A stretch of 37,261 bases of DNA from Actinomycetota bacterium (GCA_005888325.1 VAWU01000063.1:11245-48505), one strand, 5' to 3'. Positions 25,910 to 33,495 are shown, counted from the stretch's first letter. The notes: a model not told the origin generated them from the sequence alone. Program-made: numbers and translations.

Positions 25910-27051
25910 GCGCCGGGCCCGTCGGATCCCACCGCGAGCGCCGCCGCCTCGATGGCGCTCGCCCATGCGACCTCGCCGAGAAGCCCGGGCGCGGCGACCA
26001 TGTCGCCTGCCAGGAACGTGCCGTCGCCTCGGTCGATCGTGGGTCGGTCGTGCCATGTCATGCCCGGGAGATCGAGTGCACCAGATGAGTCGGTGACGAG
26101 CTGTCGCCGTCGCCACACTTCTCGTTCCCGCCAACCCGCGACGGTCTCGTCGAGCAATCGCTCGATGCGGACGAGCGCGGCGTCGAGGCCTTCGTCGCGG
26201 CGCGCTCCGAGGTGGACCTGGAGCAGCGAGTGACCGGTCGGCGCGAGCGACCGATCTTGCGCGGAGAACCGTTCGGCCCATCCGGCTTCGTCGAGGTCGC
26301 TGACGATTGTGGGGTCGCGTCGGTCGAACACGAGGCCGACGTCCAGCAGCATCGTACGGGTGCCGGTCCAGTGCGGCGAGTCGTCGCCGAGCAGCCGGCG
26401 GGCCGCGCGCAGGTCGGTGGCGATGATCACCGGCGGTGCCGGCAGCCGGTCGACGGGACTGTTTAACGCGATCTGCACGCCGAGCTCACGCGCCCGGCCG
26501 GCCAGGAGGTCCACGAGGGACGTCCACCCGCCGACCGGGAACCGGGCGCTGGGTGGCACCCTGAAGGCGCGACGGGCCCGTTCGATCGCGAACGCGGCGC
26601 TGAGCCGGCCCGGGTCGTGGTCGAAGCAGAACACTCCGCACGCGGAGGAGAGCGTGGCCGCCACCTCGTCACCGGCGCGGCTCGCGGCCCAGGTCCGGAG
26701 GTCGACGTCGTGCGGTGCCCGACGACGCAGCAACGCGAGGGCACGCACGAACGTGGCGGGTGGCGTGCCGCGAGAACGTCCGTCCACGCGGAACCGCAGA
26801 CCCGTGAGCCGAGGGCGAGCGACTTTGGGCGTGAGCCGTCGATCCTTCAACCAGGCCCACATCGGGCCATCGGTGTAGATGGCATGGGGCCCGTGGTTGG
26901 CGACGAAGTCGCCGGCGGTCGAGCGGGCCCGGCCACCGAGCATCCCGTGGGCTTCGTGGACGATCACCGACGCGCCGGTCTCGGCGGCTGCGATGCTGGC
27001 GACCAAACCGGCGATCCCTCCACCGATGACCGTGATGTTGCGCCTTCCCAT
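25852..27051 (-). CDS. FAD-dependent oxidoreductase (phytoene-desaturase/amine-oxidase-like)
   Basis: 399 residues. It starts with a dinucleotide-binding fold (NITVIGGGIAGLVASIAAA), then an acidic residue at the end of strand 2 and the second motif GMLGGRARST, as in the amine oxidase / phytoene desaturase superfamily. The C-terminus carries the FAD-closing motif GDGTFLAGDMVAAPGLLGE. It is shorter than CrtI (about 490). The ATG at 27051 follows AAGGAG at 6 nt. It is divergent from an ECF sigma gene across a 76-nt segment containing a long palindrome. The substrate is unknown; no phytoene synthase or other carotenoid gene is adjacent. The stop overlaps the convergent zinc-finger gene by 58 nt. 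Confidence 0.82.
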   Translation of the reverse strand: MGRRNITVIGGGIAGLVASIAAAETGASVIVHEAHGMLGGRARSTAGDFVANHGPHAIYTDGPMWAWLKDRRLTPKVARPRLTGLRFRVDGRSRGTPPATFVRALALLRRRAPHDVDLRTWAASRAGDEVAATLSSACGVFCFDHDPGRLSAAFAIERARRAFRVPPSARFPVGGWTSLVDLLAGRARELGVQIALNSPVDRLPAPPVIIATDLRAARRLLGDDSPHWTGTRTMLLDVGLVFDRRDPTIVSDLDEAGWAERFSAQDRSLAPTGHSLLQVHLGARRDEGLDAALVRIERLLDETVAGWREREVWRRRQLVTDSSGALDLPGMTWHDRPTIDRGDGTFLAGDMVAAPGLLGEVAWASAIEAAALAVGSDGPGAQGWANDAAPSTVKARSSR

Positions 27052-27084
27052 CTTCGGCTCCTTGCTCGCAGATCTCAGCCCGAG

Positions 27085-27121
27085 AAGAGGCAGGGAACCT
27101 TCGGAAGGTTCCCGGCCTCTT
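27085..27121. promoter_or_regulatory. 37-nt near-perfect palindrome between divergent FAD-oxidoreductase and sigma genes
   Basis: GGGAACCTTC (27093-27102) and GAAGGTTCCC (27104-27113) pair perfectly around one base. After a 2-nt mismatch on each side the symmetry resumes with AAGAGG (27085-27090) and CCTCTT (27116-27121), 16 pairs in all. GGAACC on each strand resembles an ECF -35 element. It lies between two divergent genes and has no T tract, so an operator or back-to-back promoter is more likely than a terminator. Confidence 0.6.
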
Positions 27122-27127
27122 GAGAAC

Positions 27128-27613
27128 GTGGAGGACGTGGTCCGGGCCGCACAGGGCGGTGACCCGCGGGCCATGGACGCGCTCATGCGGGAGCTGTCAC
27201 CCAGGCTCGGGCGGATCTGCGCGTCGATCGCGCCACGGCACGGTGAGGATGCGCTGCAGGAGACCTTGATCGTCGTGCTCCGCAATCTCGGGTCACTGAG
27301 GGAGGCGGCCGCCATCCACGGTTGGGCGCGCCGCATCGCCGTGCACGAGTCGATACGAGTGGCGCGCCGGGCGGATGCGTCGCCCCCCGTGGCCGACCTC
27401 GACGGACCGTCGGCGGGTGATGTGGAAAGGGCGATCGACGTGCGCGCCGTTCTGGCGACGATGGCGCCCGATCAGCGGGGGATCCTCGTGCTGCGCGATC
27501 TCGAGGGGATGTCAGAGGAGGAGGCGTCGGCCATCTTGCACGCGCCTGTCGGGACCGTGAAGTCGAGGCTGCACCGCGCCCGTCGCGGGTTCCGAGAGCG
27601 GTGGACGGCGTGA
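27128..27613 (+). CDS. ECF-type RNA polymerase sigma factor
   Basis: 161 residues, short but complete. Region 2 (DALMRELSPRLGRICASIAP, DALQETLIVVLRNL, IHGWARRIAVHESIRVARR) and region 4 (MAPDQRGILVLRDLEGMSEE, then APVGTVKSRLHRARRGFRE) are present. The start GTG at 27128 is the first with family-like sequence; no strong ribosome site is seen. No anti-sigma factor is adjacent; the SRPBCC protein coupled downstream (GTGA overlap) could play a regulatory part, which is speculation. It probably recognises the promoter(s) in the palindromic segment just upstream, giving autoregulation and control of the FAD enzyme. Confidence 0.88.
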   Translation: MEDVVRAAQGGDPRAMDALMRELSPRLGRICASIAPRHGEDALQETLIVVLRNLGSLREAAAIHGWARRIAVHESIRVARRADASPPVADLDGPSAGDVERAIDVRAVLATMAPDQRGILVLRDLEGMSEEEASAILHAPVGTVKSRLHRARRGFRERWTA

Positions 27614-28125
27614 GCGAACGATCGCGCTTCGACGACTGGCCCGCGGTCGAGCTCGGCAACGTGCGGCGCATGCGCGTCCTCGGCGCGGCGGTGCCGAACG
27701 CGCGAGTGGCGGAAGCAATCGTCGACGCGCCGTTCGATCGCGTGTGGACCTGGTTCTCCGACATCGAGCGGAGCGTGCCCGCGTTCGACGGCCAAGTCCG
27801 CAGGCTACGAATCCGTCGACGCGACGACGACGGCCTGAAGATGACGACCTGGCAAGGCCCGGGCGGTGTGCTGCCGATGTCGTTCGACGTCCTCCTCGAG
27901 CCGAAGGGGTGGTGCCTGATGACCGCGCCCGCGCGGTTGTACGTCGTGGGAATGTGCGCCGACCCGATCGGCGACGACCAGACGCACGTTGCCGTGCTCG
28001 AGGCGATCCCCCGACGCGTCGGGCGCCTCGCGGCCTCGTCGCTCGGCCGTCACGTGCGTGGCGACGTCCGACGCATCGGACAGGTCCTCGCGGTCACGAC
28101 GACGCCCGTCGAACCGCCTGACTGA
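27610..28125 (+). CDS. SRPBCC-family protein
   Basis: 171 residues of START/polyketide-cyclase-like fold: VAEAIVDAPFDRVWTWFSDI at the N-terminus, strands through LPMSFDVLLEPKGWCLMTAPA, and a long C-terminal helix LAASSLGRHVRGDVRRIGQV. The GTG at 27610 overlaps the sigma-factor stop (GTGA); a GTG three codons earlier is an alternative. Likely a small-molecule or lipid-binding partner in the sigma operon; substrate unknown. The 55 nt after its stop contain a bulged GACGGCC/GGCCGTC hairpin facing the convergent RpiR gene. Confidence 0.8.
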   Translation: MSERSRFDDWPAVELGNVRRMRVLGAAVPNARVAEAIVDAPFDRVWTWFSDIERSVPAFDGQVRRLRIRRRDDDGLKMTTWQGPGGVLPMSFDVLLEPKGWCLMTAPARLYVVGMCADPIGDDQTHVAVLEAIPRRVGRLAASSLGRHVRGDVRRIGQVLAVTTTPVEPPD

Positions 28126-28180
28126 GACGGCCGAGCCACCCCCCATGACACCCGGGCCTCGGTTGTTCGTCGGTGGGCCG

Positions 28181-29062
28181 TCAGTCGGGGTCGACGTCGA
28201 CCCGTTTTCCGGCGAGGGATCGTCGGAGGTCGTTGAGCGTGGCGAGGGTGGTGTCGGAGCGGTCGGGGTGGGCGGCGGCGGTGGCGAGGACGAGTGCTTC
28301 GAGCAGCACCATGGTGGGGCCGTGGGTGGCGAACCGGCCCGGTGTCCCGCGACCGGCATTGAGTGGCGCGGCGATCGGTGTGGCGAGGCGTCCGCCGAGC
28401 GTGTCGGTGACGAGCACGACGTGAGCGCCGACATCGGCGGCGTGATGAAGGAGGACGCGTACGTACGGATGGACGCGGCCGTAGGCGAGCACGACGACGA
28501 CGTGATCGGCGCGAAGAGAGAGCAGTTCGTCGGCGTGGTCGGTGCCGGCGTGGGTCAACGATCCTGACGGGGTTCCGAGGCGTCGACACAGGAACGCGGC
28601 GTAATCGGCGAGATGCGCGGACGGGCCGGTGCCGCACCACCAGACGTGGGCGGCGTCGGAGAGCACGCGTGCCGCCCGGTCGAAGTCGGCCGCGGGGACA
28701 CGGCGCAGCAGCGTGTTGAGCGCCTCGAGGTGGCGCTCGACAGCGGTCGCGAGGACGTCGTGCGCGGTTGGGCTGTCGCCGATGGTGGCCTGGAGCCGGG
28801 TGGCCAGGTCGGTTTCGTCGCTCTCGTCCGCCAGGGCGCGACGAAGCTCCCGGAGGTTGGCGTAGCCGAGGGTCCGAGCGGTGCGCACCACCGTGGCGTC
28901 GCTGGTGCCGACCGCGGCCGCGATCTCCTGCGCCGACATCGGAGCCGCTTTCGACCCGCTCCGAACGAGGTAGTCGGCAACGCGGCGCTCTGCGGCGCCG
29001 GTGATCCGACCTAGACGAGACGCGGGGCTGAATGTAGTGTTATCGTCATACTCTTTCGTCAT
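28181..29062 (-). CDS. MurR/RpiR-family transcriptional regulator (HTH plus SIS domain)
   Basis: 293 residues. Residues about 10-80 form the RpiR-type helix-turn-helix (AAERRVADYLVRSG, MSAQEIAAAVGTSDATVVRTARTLGY). Residues about 125-265 form a SIS sugar-phosphate-binding domain (VWWCGTGPSAHLADYAAFLCRRLG and VVVLAYGRVHPYVRVLLHHAADVGAHVVLVTD). In AYGRVHPY the SIS Ser/Thr cluster (usually S-x-S-G) is replaced, so the ligand may not be a standard phosphosugar. The ATG abuts the palindrome at 29063-29078. It is divergent from the membrane-protein operon and probably represses it and itself. Confidence 0.9.
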   Translation of the reverse strand: MTKEYDDNTTFSPASRLGRITGAAERRVADYLVRSGSKAAPMSAQEIAAAVGTSDATVVRTARTLGYANLRELRRALADESDETDLATRLQATIGDSPTAHDVLATAVERHLEALNTLLRRVPAADFDRAARVLSDAAHVWWCGTGPSAHLADYAAFLCRRLGTPSGSLTHAGTDHADELLSLRADHVVVVLAYGRVHPYVRVLLHHAADVGAHVVLVTDTLGGRLATPIAAPLNAGRGTPGRFATHGPTMVLLEALVLATAAAHPDRSDTTLATLNDLRRSLAGKRVDVDPD

Positions 29063-29078
29063 TGTAGTAAATACTACA
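29063..29078. promoter_or_regulatory. RpiR operator: perfect TGTAGTA/TACTACA palindrome
   Basis: TGTAGTAAATACTACA has perfect 7-bp arms around AA and touches the regulator's ATG. On the minus strand it includes a -10-like TAGTAT (29076-29071) placed 8 nt before the ATG, suggesting a leaderless, self-repressed transcript. It lies 19 nt before the GTG of the divergent membrane-protein gene, so it could also control that operon. Confidence 0.7.
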
Positions 29079-29097
29079 CAGAACCCGGACCAAGGGC

Positions 29098-29850
29098 GTG
29101 ACGAATCAGGTCTTGCTCGTGGTCGCCTCGTTCTTGGCCTGCGCGGTCGAGATGATCGAGGCGCTCACGATCGTGCTGGCCGTCGGCGTGACCCGAGGGT
29201 GGCGCTCGGCGCTCATCGGGACCGGGACCGCCCTCGCGGCGCCCGCGGTCGTGGTTGCCGCGCTCGGGCCTGCGCTCGCCGTTCTGCCGATCGACAGCCT
29301 GCGGCTCTTCGTCGGTGGGATCCTGCTCATCTTCGGTTTGCAATGGCTGCGCAAGGCGATCCTGCGATCGAGTGGCTTCAAAGCCCTGCACGACGAAGAT
29401 GCCATCTTCGCCGAGGAGCAGCGCGCCGCCCGCGCCGCCGCACGCGAAGGCTCCGGCATCGATTGGTACACGTTCACGGTGTCGTTCAAAGGTGTCTTCC
29501 TCGAAGGACTCGAGGTCGCGTTCATCGTCGCCACGTTCGGTGGAGCGCAACACGACGTCGCCCCCGCTGCGATCGGTGCGATGGCGGCCGCCGTGGTCGT
29601 GCTGCTCGTCGGACTGGCCGTGCACCGTCCGCTGAGTCGGGTGCCCGAGAACACGATGAAGTACGCGGTCGGAGTGATGCTCACGACCTTTGGGATCTTC
29701 TGGGCCGGTGAGGGTGCCGGTGTCGCCTGGCCGGGCAGCGATGCTTCACTCGTAGGACTTCTCGTGTACGTCCTCGGCACCAGCGCCGTGCTCGTGTGGA
29801 TGTTGCGGCGCCGTCACGCTCGGGTCGAGCTGGCCGGAGCACCGGCATGA
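29098..29850 (+). CDS. COG4280-like multi-pass membrane protein with duplicated ExxE motif
   Basis: 250 residues and about 6-7 membrane helices with a central charged loop (LHDEDAIFAEEQRAARAAAR). Helix 1 carries SFLACAVEMIEALTIVLAVG (E18, E21), and the first helix of the second half carries SFKGVFLEGLEVAFIVATFG (E136, E139). The two halves thus share SF-x5-ExxE-x4-IV and look like an internal repeat. Paired ExxE motifs recall the REGLE motif of FTR1 iron permeases, so metal-cation transport is a hypothesis. The GTG has AAGGGC upstream. It overlaps the next small gene by 4 nt. Confidence 0.72.
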   Translation: MTNQVLLVVASFLACAVEMIEALTIVLAVGVTRGWRSALIGTGTALAAPAVVVAALGPALAVLPIDSLRLFVGGILLIFGLQWLRKAILRSSGFKALHDEDAIFAEEQRAARAAAREGSGIDWYTFTVSFKGVFLEGLEVAFIVATFGGAQHDVAPAAIGAMAAAVVVLLVGLAVHRPLSRVPENTMKYAVGVMLTTFGIFWAGEGAGVAWPGSDASLVGLLVYVLGTSAVLVWMLRRRHARVELAGAPA

Positions 29851-30053
29851 CGAACCTCCGCACGTTCGGCAGGTTCTGGTACGACTTCATCATCGGCGAC
29901 GACTGGCGCCTGGCTCTGGGAGTCACCGTGTCCATCGGAGTCGTCTTCGCGGTCACCCGCGAGGTCGCCGACTGGTGGTGGCTGCTTCCGCTTGCCGTCG
30001 CCGCCCTCCTCGCGGTGTCGGTGAACGATGCCACTCGACCGCGACGACGGTGA
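29847..30053 (+). CDS. Small two-helix membrane protein
   Basis: 68 residues. A short amphipathic start (MTNLRTFGRFWYDFIIGDDW) leads into two hydrophobic helices (RLALGVTVSIGVVFAVT and WWWLLPLAVAALLAVSV) and a basic tail (RPRRR). The ATG overlaps the upstream stop by 4 nt (ATGA), and its own stop is overlapped by the next GTG, so it is translationally coupled on both sides. It is probably an accessory subunit of the COG4280-like protein. I do not recognise a named family. Confidence 0.75.
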   Translation: MTNLRTFGRFWYDFIIGDDWRLALGVTVSIGVVFAVTREVADWWWLLPLAVAALLAVSVNDATRPRRR

Positions 30054-30226
30054 GCGAACCGCTCGTTCGCGTCCTGGTGCCTGTCGGGATGCTCGGTGGC
30101 GGGTTCCCGGCGGACACCGTTCGACGCGGTATCACCCTCGGCGCCGACGTCATCGCGGTTGACGCCGGCTCGACCGACTCCGGCCCGTACTACCTCGGAG
30201 CCGGTCGACTCGCCTGTCCGACCTGA
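30050..30226 (+). pseudogene. Truncated N-terminus of an AtuA-like (acyclic terpene utilisation) protein
   Basis: 58 codons starting from a GTG coupled to the previous stop (GTGA). The text PVGMLGGGFPADTVRRGI and AVDAGSTDSGPYYLGAG is the characteristic N-terminus of AtuA-family proteins, which normally run to 400 residues or more. Here the frame ends at TGA after GAGRLACPT, and I see no continuation in any frame before the next gene at 30366. The remaining 139 bases are unassigned GC-rich sequence; a minus-strand tail reading WLCFWWLRRRRA may be the end of another remnant. A deletion has probably removed the rest of the gene. Confidence 0.7.
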
Positions 30227-30365
30227 CAAGACGGATCAGGCGCGGCGCCGGCGGAGCCACCAGAAGCAGAGCCACGGCCGGCCGTCGTCGCCGGGGTGCG
30301 CGGCCGCGTCCGCCCGGTGTCACCAGTGGTAGACCGACCGTTGCTCGTTGTGGTTGGGAGGCCCG

Positions 30366-31403
30366 GTGAGAGCGGTTCGAGTCGTCAGGCACGGTCGGCC
30401 CACGGAGGTCATCGAGGTCCAGGACATCCCGGTCCCGGACGTCGAGCCGGGTGGGGTGCGCGTCGCCGTGTCCGCCGCGGCGGTCAACTTCGGCGACATC
30501 GCCCGCTGCCGTGGAGGCATCGCCAGCGTGATGGCGCAGCCACCGTTCACGCTGGGCATGGACGTGTGCGGTGTCGTCGACGCCGCCGGGGCAGGGGCCG
30601 AGGAGTGGATCGGACGCCGCGTCGTGGCGATGTGCGCGCTGTCCTTCGGTGGCATGGCCGACGCCGCCTTGGCGCCCGTGAGCAGCGTGTTCGACGCCCC
30701 TTCGGAGCTCGACGACATCGAGGCGGCCGCATTCCTGCTGCCGTTCCACACCACGTACCTGGCCCTGCACCTCCGGGCCAAGCTCCAGCCCGGCGAGACG
30801 TTGCTCGTCGTCGGCGGAGCCAGCTCGCTCGGCACCGCAGCCATCCAGCTCGGCGCGGCCGCCGGCGCCCACGTGATCGCCGTCGCCGGCGGGCGCGAGA
30901 AGGGCGAGCTGTGTCGGAAGCTCGGCGCCGAGCTCGCCATCGACCACCTGTCCGACGACATCTTCGAGCAGGTGATGGCCCACACCGACGAGCGCGGAGC
31001 CGACGTGGTGTGCGACCTCGTCGGGGGCCCGGGTACCGAGACCATCTGGACCTGCGTCGCCTACGAAGGCCGCTACCTCCCGGTCGGGTTCAACGACGAC
31101 CCCGAGTCCGGGTTCACCGGAAGGCCGTTGCGCAAGGTGTCGATGGGCAACTTCTCCGTGGTCGGCGTGCTGCTCGCCTACATGCCGGCGTCGCTCGGCA
31201 TGCGGCAGTTCGGCGTCGTACCGACGCCGCCCGAGCGCGGAGAAGAGGTGCACGCCGCCTTGGGCAAGCTCGTCGCAGAAGGTGCCATCCGTCCGTTCAT
31301 CGGGCGGCGCATCAGCCTCGGGCAGGTCGCCGCCGCGCTCGAGGACCACGAACAGCGGCGCACGCGCGGCCGGACCGTCGTCGATCTGTCCCTCCCGGCG
31401 TGA
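30366..31403 (+). CDS. Zinc-free medium-chain dehydrogenase (NADPH:quinone oxidoreductase-like)
   Basis: 345 residues. The N-terminal GroES-like domain has QOR features (AVNFGDIARCRGG, FTLGMDVCGVVDAAG). The Rossmann part has LLVVGGASSLGTAAIQLGAAAGAHVIAVAG, then GADVVCDLVGG. The structural-zinc cysteines of alcohol dehydrogenases are missing, as in QOR enzymes that reduce quinones or enoyl groups with NADPH. The GTG at 30366 follows GGGAGG; a TTG six codons earlier is less likely. Its stop overlaps the sulfotransferase start by 4 nt (GTGA), suggesting one pathway. Confidence 0.9.
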   Translation: MRAVRVVRHGRPTEVIEVQDIPVPDVEPGGVRVAVSAAAVNFGDIARCRGGIASVMAQPPFTLGMDVCGVVDAAGAGAEEWIGRRVVAMCALSFGGMADAALAPVSSVFDAPSELDDIEAAAFLLPFHTTYLALHLRAKLQPGETLLVVGGASSLGTAAIQLGAAAGAHVIAVAGGREKGELCRKLGAELAIDHLSDDIFEQVMAHTDERGADVVCDLVGGPGTETIWTCVAYEGRYLPVGFNDDPESGFTGRPLRKVSMGNFSVVGVLLAYMPASLGMRQFGVVPTPPERGEEVHAALGKLVAEGAIRPFIGRRISLGQVAAALEDHEQRRTRGRTVVDLSLPA

Positions 31404-32560
31404 CGCGCGCGGACGACCTCGTCACCGAGGCCTGCAAGGAAACGGGCCTCGACGACTTCGGGAGCGACGACTTCCGGGAGGGTCTCGGTGTCTACTGCGA
31501 GTCGGCCTTCTCGGAGGCCGAGCTCAACGATGTCGGCGTGATGGCGGTGCAGGGGACCATCGTCGCTAGCCTGGCCAACCGGCTCAGGGTCGTCGACTGG
31601 GCCGCCCGCCACCCCGACGTCCACGACGAACGCATCGACGCGCCACTGATCGTCATCGGCATGTTCCGAGCGGGGACGACGTTCCTGAGCAACCTGTTGG
31701 ATCAAGATCCCGGCAACCGTGCGTTGTTGCGGTGGGAGGCCGGCGACAGCGCGCCGCCACCAACGCCCGCCACCTTCCGTTCGGGCCCCCGGGTCGACGC
31801 CGTCCGAGCGAGCGCCGGCGTGCTCGAGCAGCTCAATCCGAAGATGGCGGCCGTCCACCACGAGGAGGCCGACGGCCCCACCGAGTGCATCGCGGTCATG
31901 AGTCAGGACTTCAAGAGCCTGTCGTGGGAGGCGATCGCCAACGTCCCGACCTACGGCCGGTGGCTACGCACGGTCGATCAGCGCTCCGCGTACGAGTATC
32001 ACCGGCTCGTGCTCCAGGTCCTCCAAGCTGGCGGCGTACGGGGGCGATGGACGCTCAAGAGCCCGCACCACGCCATCGCGCTCGACGCGCTGACCGCTGT
32101 CTACCCCGACGCCCGACTCGTGCTCCTGCATCGCGATCCGGTCGTGCTCTGCGGCTCGGTGTGCAGCCTCATCCACACGCTGTCGGCGACCTTCAGCGAC
32201 TTCGACCACCGGCGCTACATCGCCGACCACTGGACGGCCATGCTGCAGACATCGATCAGTCGCATCGACGCCTTCCGGGCGGCTCATCCCGAGCACCCCG
32301 TCCTCGATGTGCAGTACGACGACTTGCTGAAGGCCCCGGCCGACACGGTGGCACGCATCTACGAGGCCTTCGGCGATCGCCTCACGGACGAGGCGCGCGC
32401 CGCCGTCGATTCATACGTCGCCGACAACCGCAGCGGCAGGTTCGGGGAGCACCGCTATGACCTCGCCGAGTTCGGCCTCGCCGAGCGCGAGATCGCCGAG
32501 CGCTTCGCCTCCTACGTCGAGCGCTATGACATCCCGGTCGCTCACGAGGGTGGGCGCTGA
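31400..32560 (+). CDS. Sulfotransferase-family protein
   Basis: 386 residues. The PAPS 5'-phosphosulfate loop is IGMFRAGTTFLSNLL (residues about 87-101) and the 3'-phosphate site lies around LLHRDPVVLCGSVCSLI. The region TLKSPHHAIALDAL is typical of the bacterial sulfotransferase-3 family. It should transfer sulfate from PAPS to a hydroxyl on an unknown acceptor. GTG start coupled to the dehydrogenase; the very long open frame upstream is antisense/out of frame to that gene. The 3' end overlaps the convergent methyltransferase by 19 nt. Confidence 0.9.
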   Translation: MTRADDLVTEACKETGLDDFGSDDFREGLGVYCESAFSEAELNDVGVMAVQGTIVASLANRLRVVDWAARHPDVHDERIDAPLIVIGMFRAGTTFLSNLLDQDPGNRALLRWEAGDSAPPPTPATFRSGPRVDAVRASAGVLEQLNPKMAAVHHEEADGPTECIAVMSQDFKSLSWEAIANVPTYGRWLRTVDQRSAYEYHRLVLQVLQAGGVRGRWTLKSPHHAIALDALTAVYPDARLVLLHRDPVVLCGSVCSLIHTLSATFSDFDHRRYIADHWTAMLQTSISRIDAFRAAHPEHPVLDVQYDDLLKAPADTVARIYEAFGDRLTDEARAAVDSYVADNRSGRFGEHRYDLAEFGLAEREIAERFASYVERYDIPVAHEGGR

Positions 32561-33414
32561 CCGAGAATCAACTCGATCGGAGCGGGCCCGGCCGGCGGCA
32601 CACCGTGCACTTCGTCGCATCCTGCGGCGACGAGCAGGTCGATGGCGACCTTGCCGTCCAGCGAGCCGCCGCCACTGCGAGTCCACCGAAGTGCGGCGAG
32701 CGCCGCGGCGAGCGGGTCCTGCGCCTGACGATTGAGTCCGAGCACGACCCAGCCGCCCGGGCGCAGCGCGCGGACGACCGCCGCGAGCCCCGCTTCGAGA
32801 ACCGGCTCGGTGAGGAAGAAGGTCGGTATCCAGGCGCAGTCGTAGGTGTCGACGTCGTCCAGGGTGGCGAGGTCCTGACGACGGAGGGTGATGCGGTCCT
32901 CGAGCCCGGCCTGCGCGACGTTGGGCCGAGCCCGCTCGAGCGCCGGCTCCCAGGGATCGATGCCGACGACGGTGGCCTTCGGCCACACGTTGGCAGCGGC
33001 GACGGCGAGCAGCCCGACCCCGGTACCGACGTCGAGGAAGCTCGTGACCTGGGTGAGATCAGGGTGAGCCGACGCGATGAGCGCCGGGATCATCGCCGAG
33101 CCTCGGCCGAACCCGTCGAGGATGGCGGGATCGTCATAGGTCCATCCGGGGGCGCGGTCGGGGTTGTCGACCAGTTCCACCGCCTGGTGCAGGTACAGGC
33201 GAATGATGCCGAGGAGCATCGCCTGCTGAGGAGGCGCGAGCTCCGCGAGATCGGTGATGCCTGCGGTGGTCGAAACCGCCTCGAGCGCGGCCACGATCTC
33301 GGGCGGCACCTCCACGCCGGGCTGACCGGCTCTCAGCTCGGCTCCCAATGCCGCGAGCGCCTCGGTGGCGGTCGCCCACTGCATCACGATCGGCATCACA
33401 TCTTCGAGGGACAT
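32542..33414 (-). CDS. SAM-dependent methyltransferase
   Basis: 290 residues. A helical N-terminal region of about 120 residues (dimerisation or substrate lid) is followed by a class I fold with motif I FLDVGTGVGLLAVAAA (D128-G130-G132-G134), VVGIDPWEPALERAR, the catalytic-face segment YDCAWIPTFFLTEPVLEAGL and LRPGGWVVLGL. Substrate unknown. The ATG at 33414 follows AAGGGAG at 6 nt. It is divergent from the LuxR-type regulator (75-nt gap) and convergent with the sulfotransferase. Confidence 0.88.
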   Translation of the reverse strand: MSLEDVMPIVMQWATATEALAALGAELRAGQPGVEVPPEIVAALEAVSTTAGITDLAELAPPQQAMLLGIIRLYLHQAVELVDNPDRAPGWTYDDPAILDGFGRGSAMIPALIASAHPDLTQVTSFLDVGTGVGLLAVAAANVWPKATVVGIDPWEPALERARPNVAQAGLEDRITLRRQDLATLDDVDTYDCAWIPTFFLTEPVLEAGLAAVVRALRPGGWVVLGLNRQAQDPLAAALAALRWTRSGGGSLDGKVAIDLLVAAGCDEVHGVPPAGPAPIELILGQRPPS

Positions 33415-33482
33415 CTCGTGCTCCCTTGCTCGAGGCCGGCGTGGCCCTGGTTGGGATGATCGTGCCGGAATCGACCCGGGGC

Positions 33483-33495
33483 CACATCCGTGGAA
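33483..33495. repeat. Copy 1 of a 13-nt repeat at the LuxR-regulator start
   Basis: CACATCCGTGGAA overlaps the regulator's GTG. Its exact reverse complement recurs at 36327-36339, upstream of the alpha/beta hydrolase. The copy is itself dyadic (CCAC-ATCC-GTGG), as an operator would be. Confidence 0.4.

Noticed and set aside
28126-28182. A bulged GACGGCC/GGCCGTC hairpin between the convergent SRPBCC and RpiR genes as a terminator.
   Set aside because: Long irregular loop, no T tract, and it overlaps the RpiR stop. Too weak to list as a feature.
30296-31399. A fusion of the sulfotransferase to about 370 upstream residues.
   Set aside because: That stretch is an out-of-frame reading of the quinone oxidoreductase gene and is Arg-rich nonsense.
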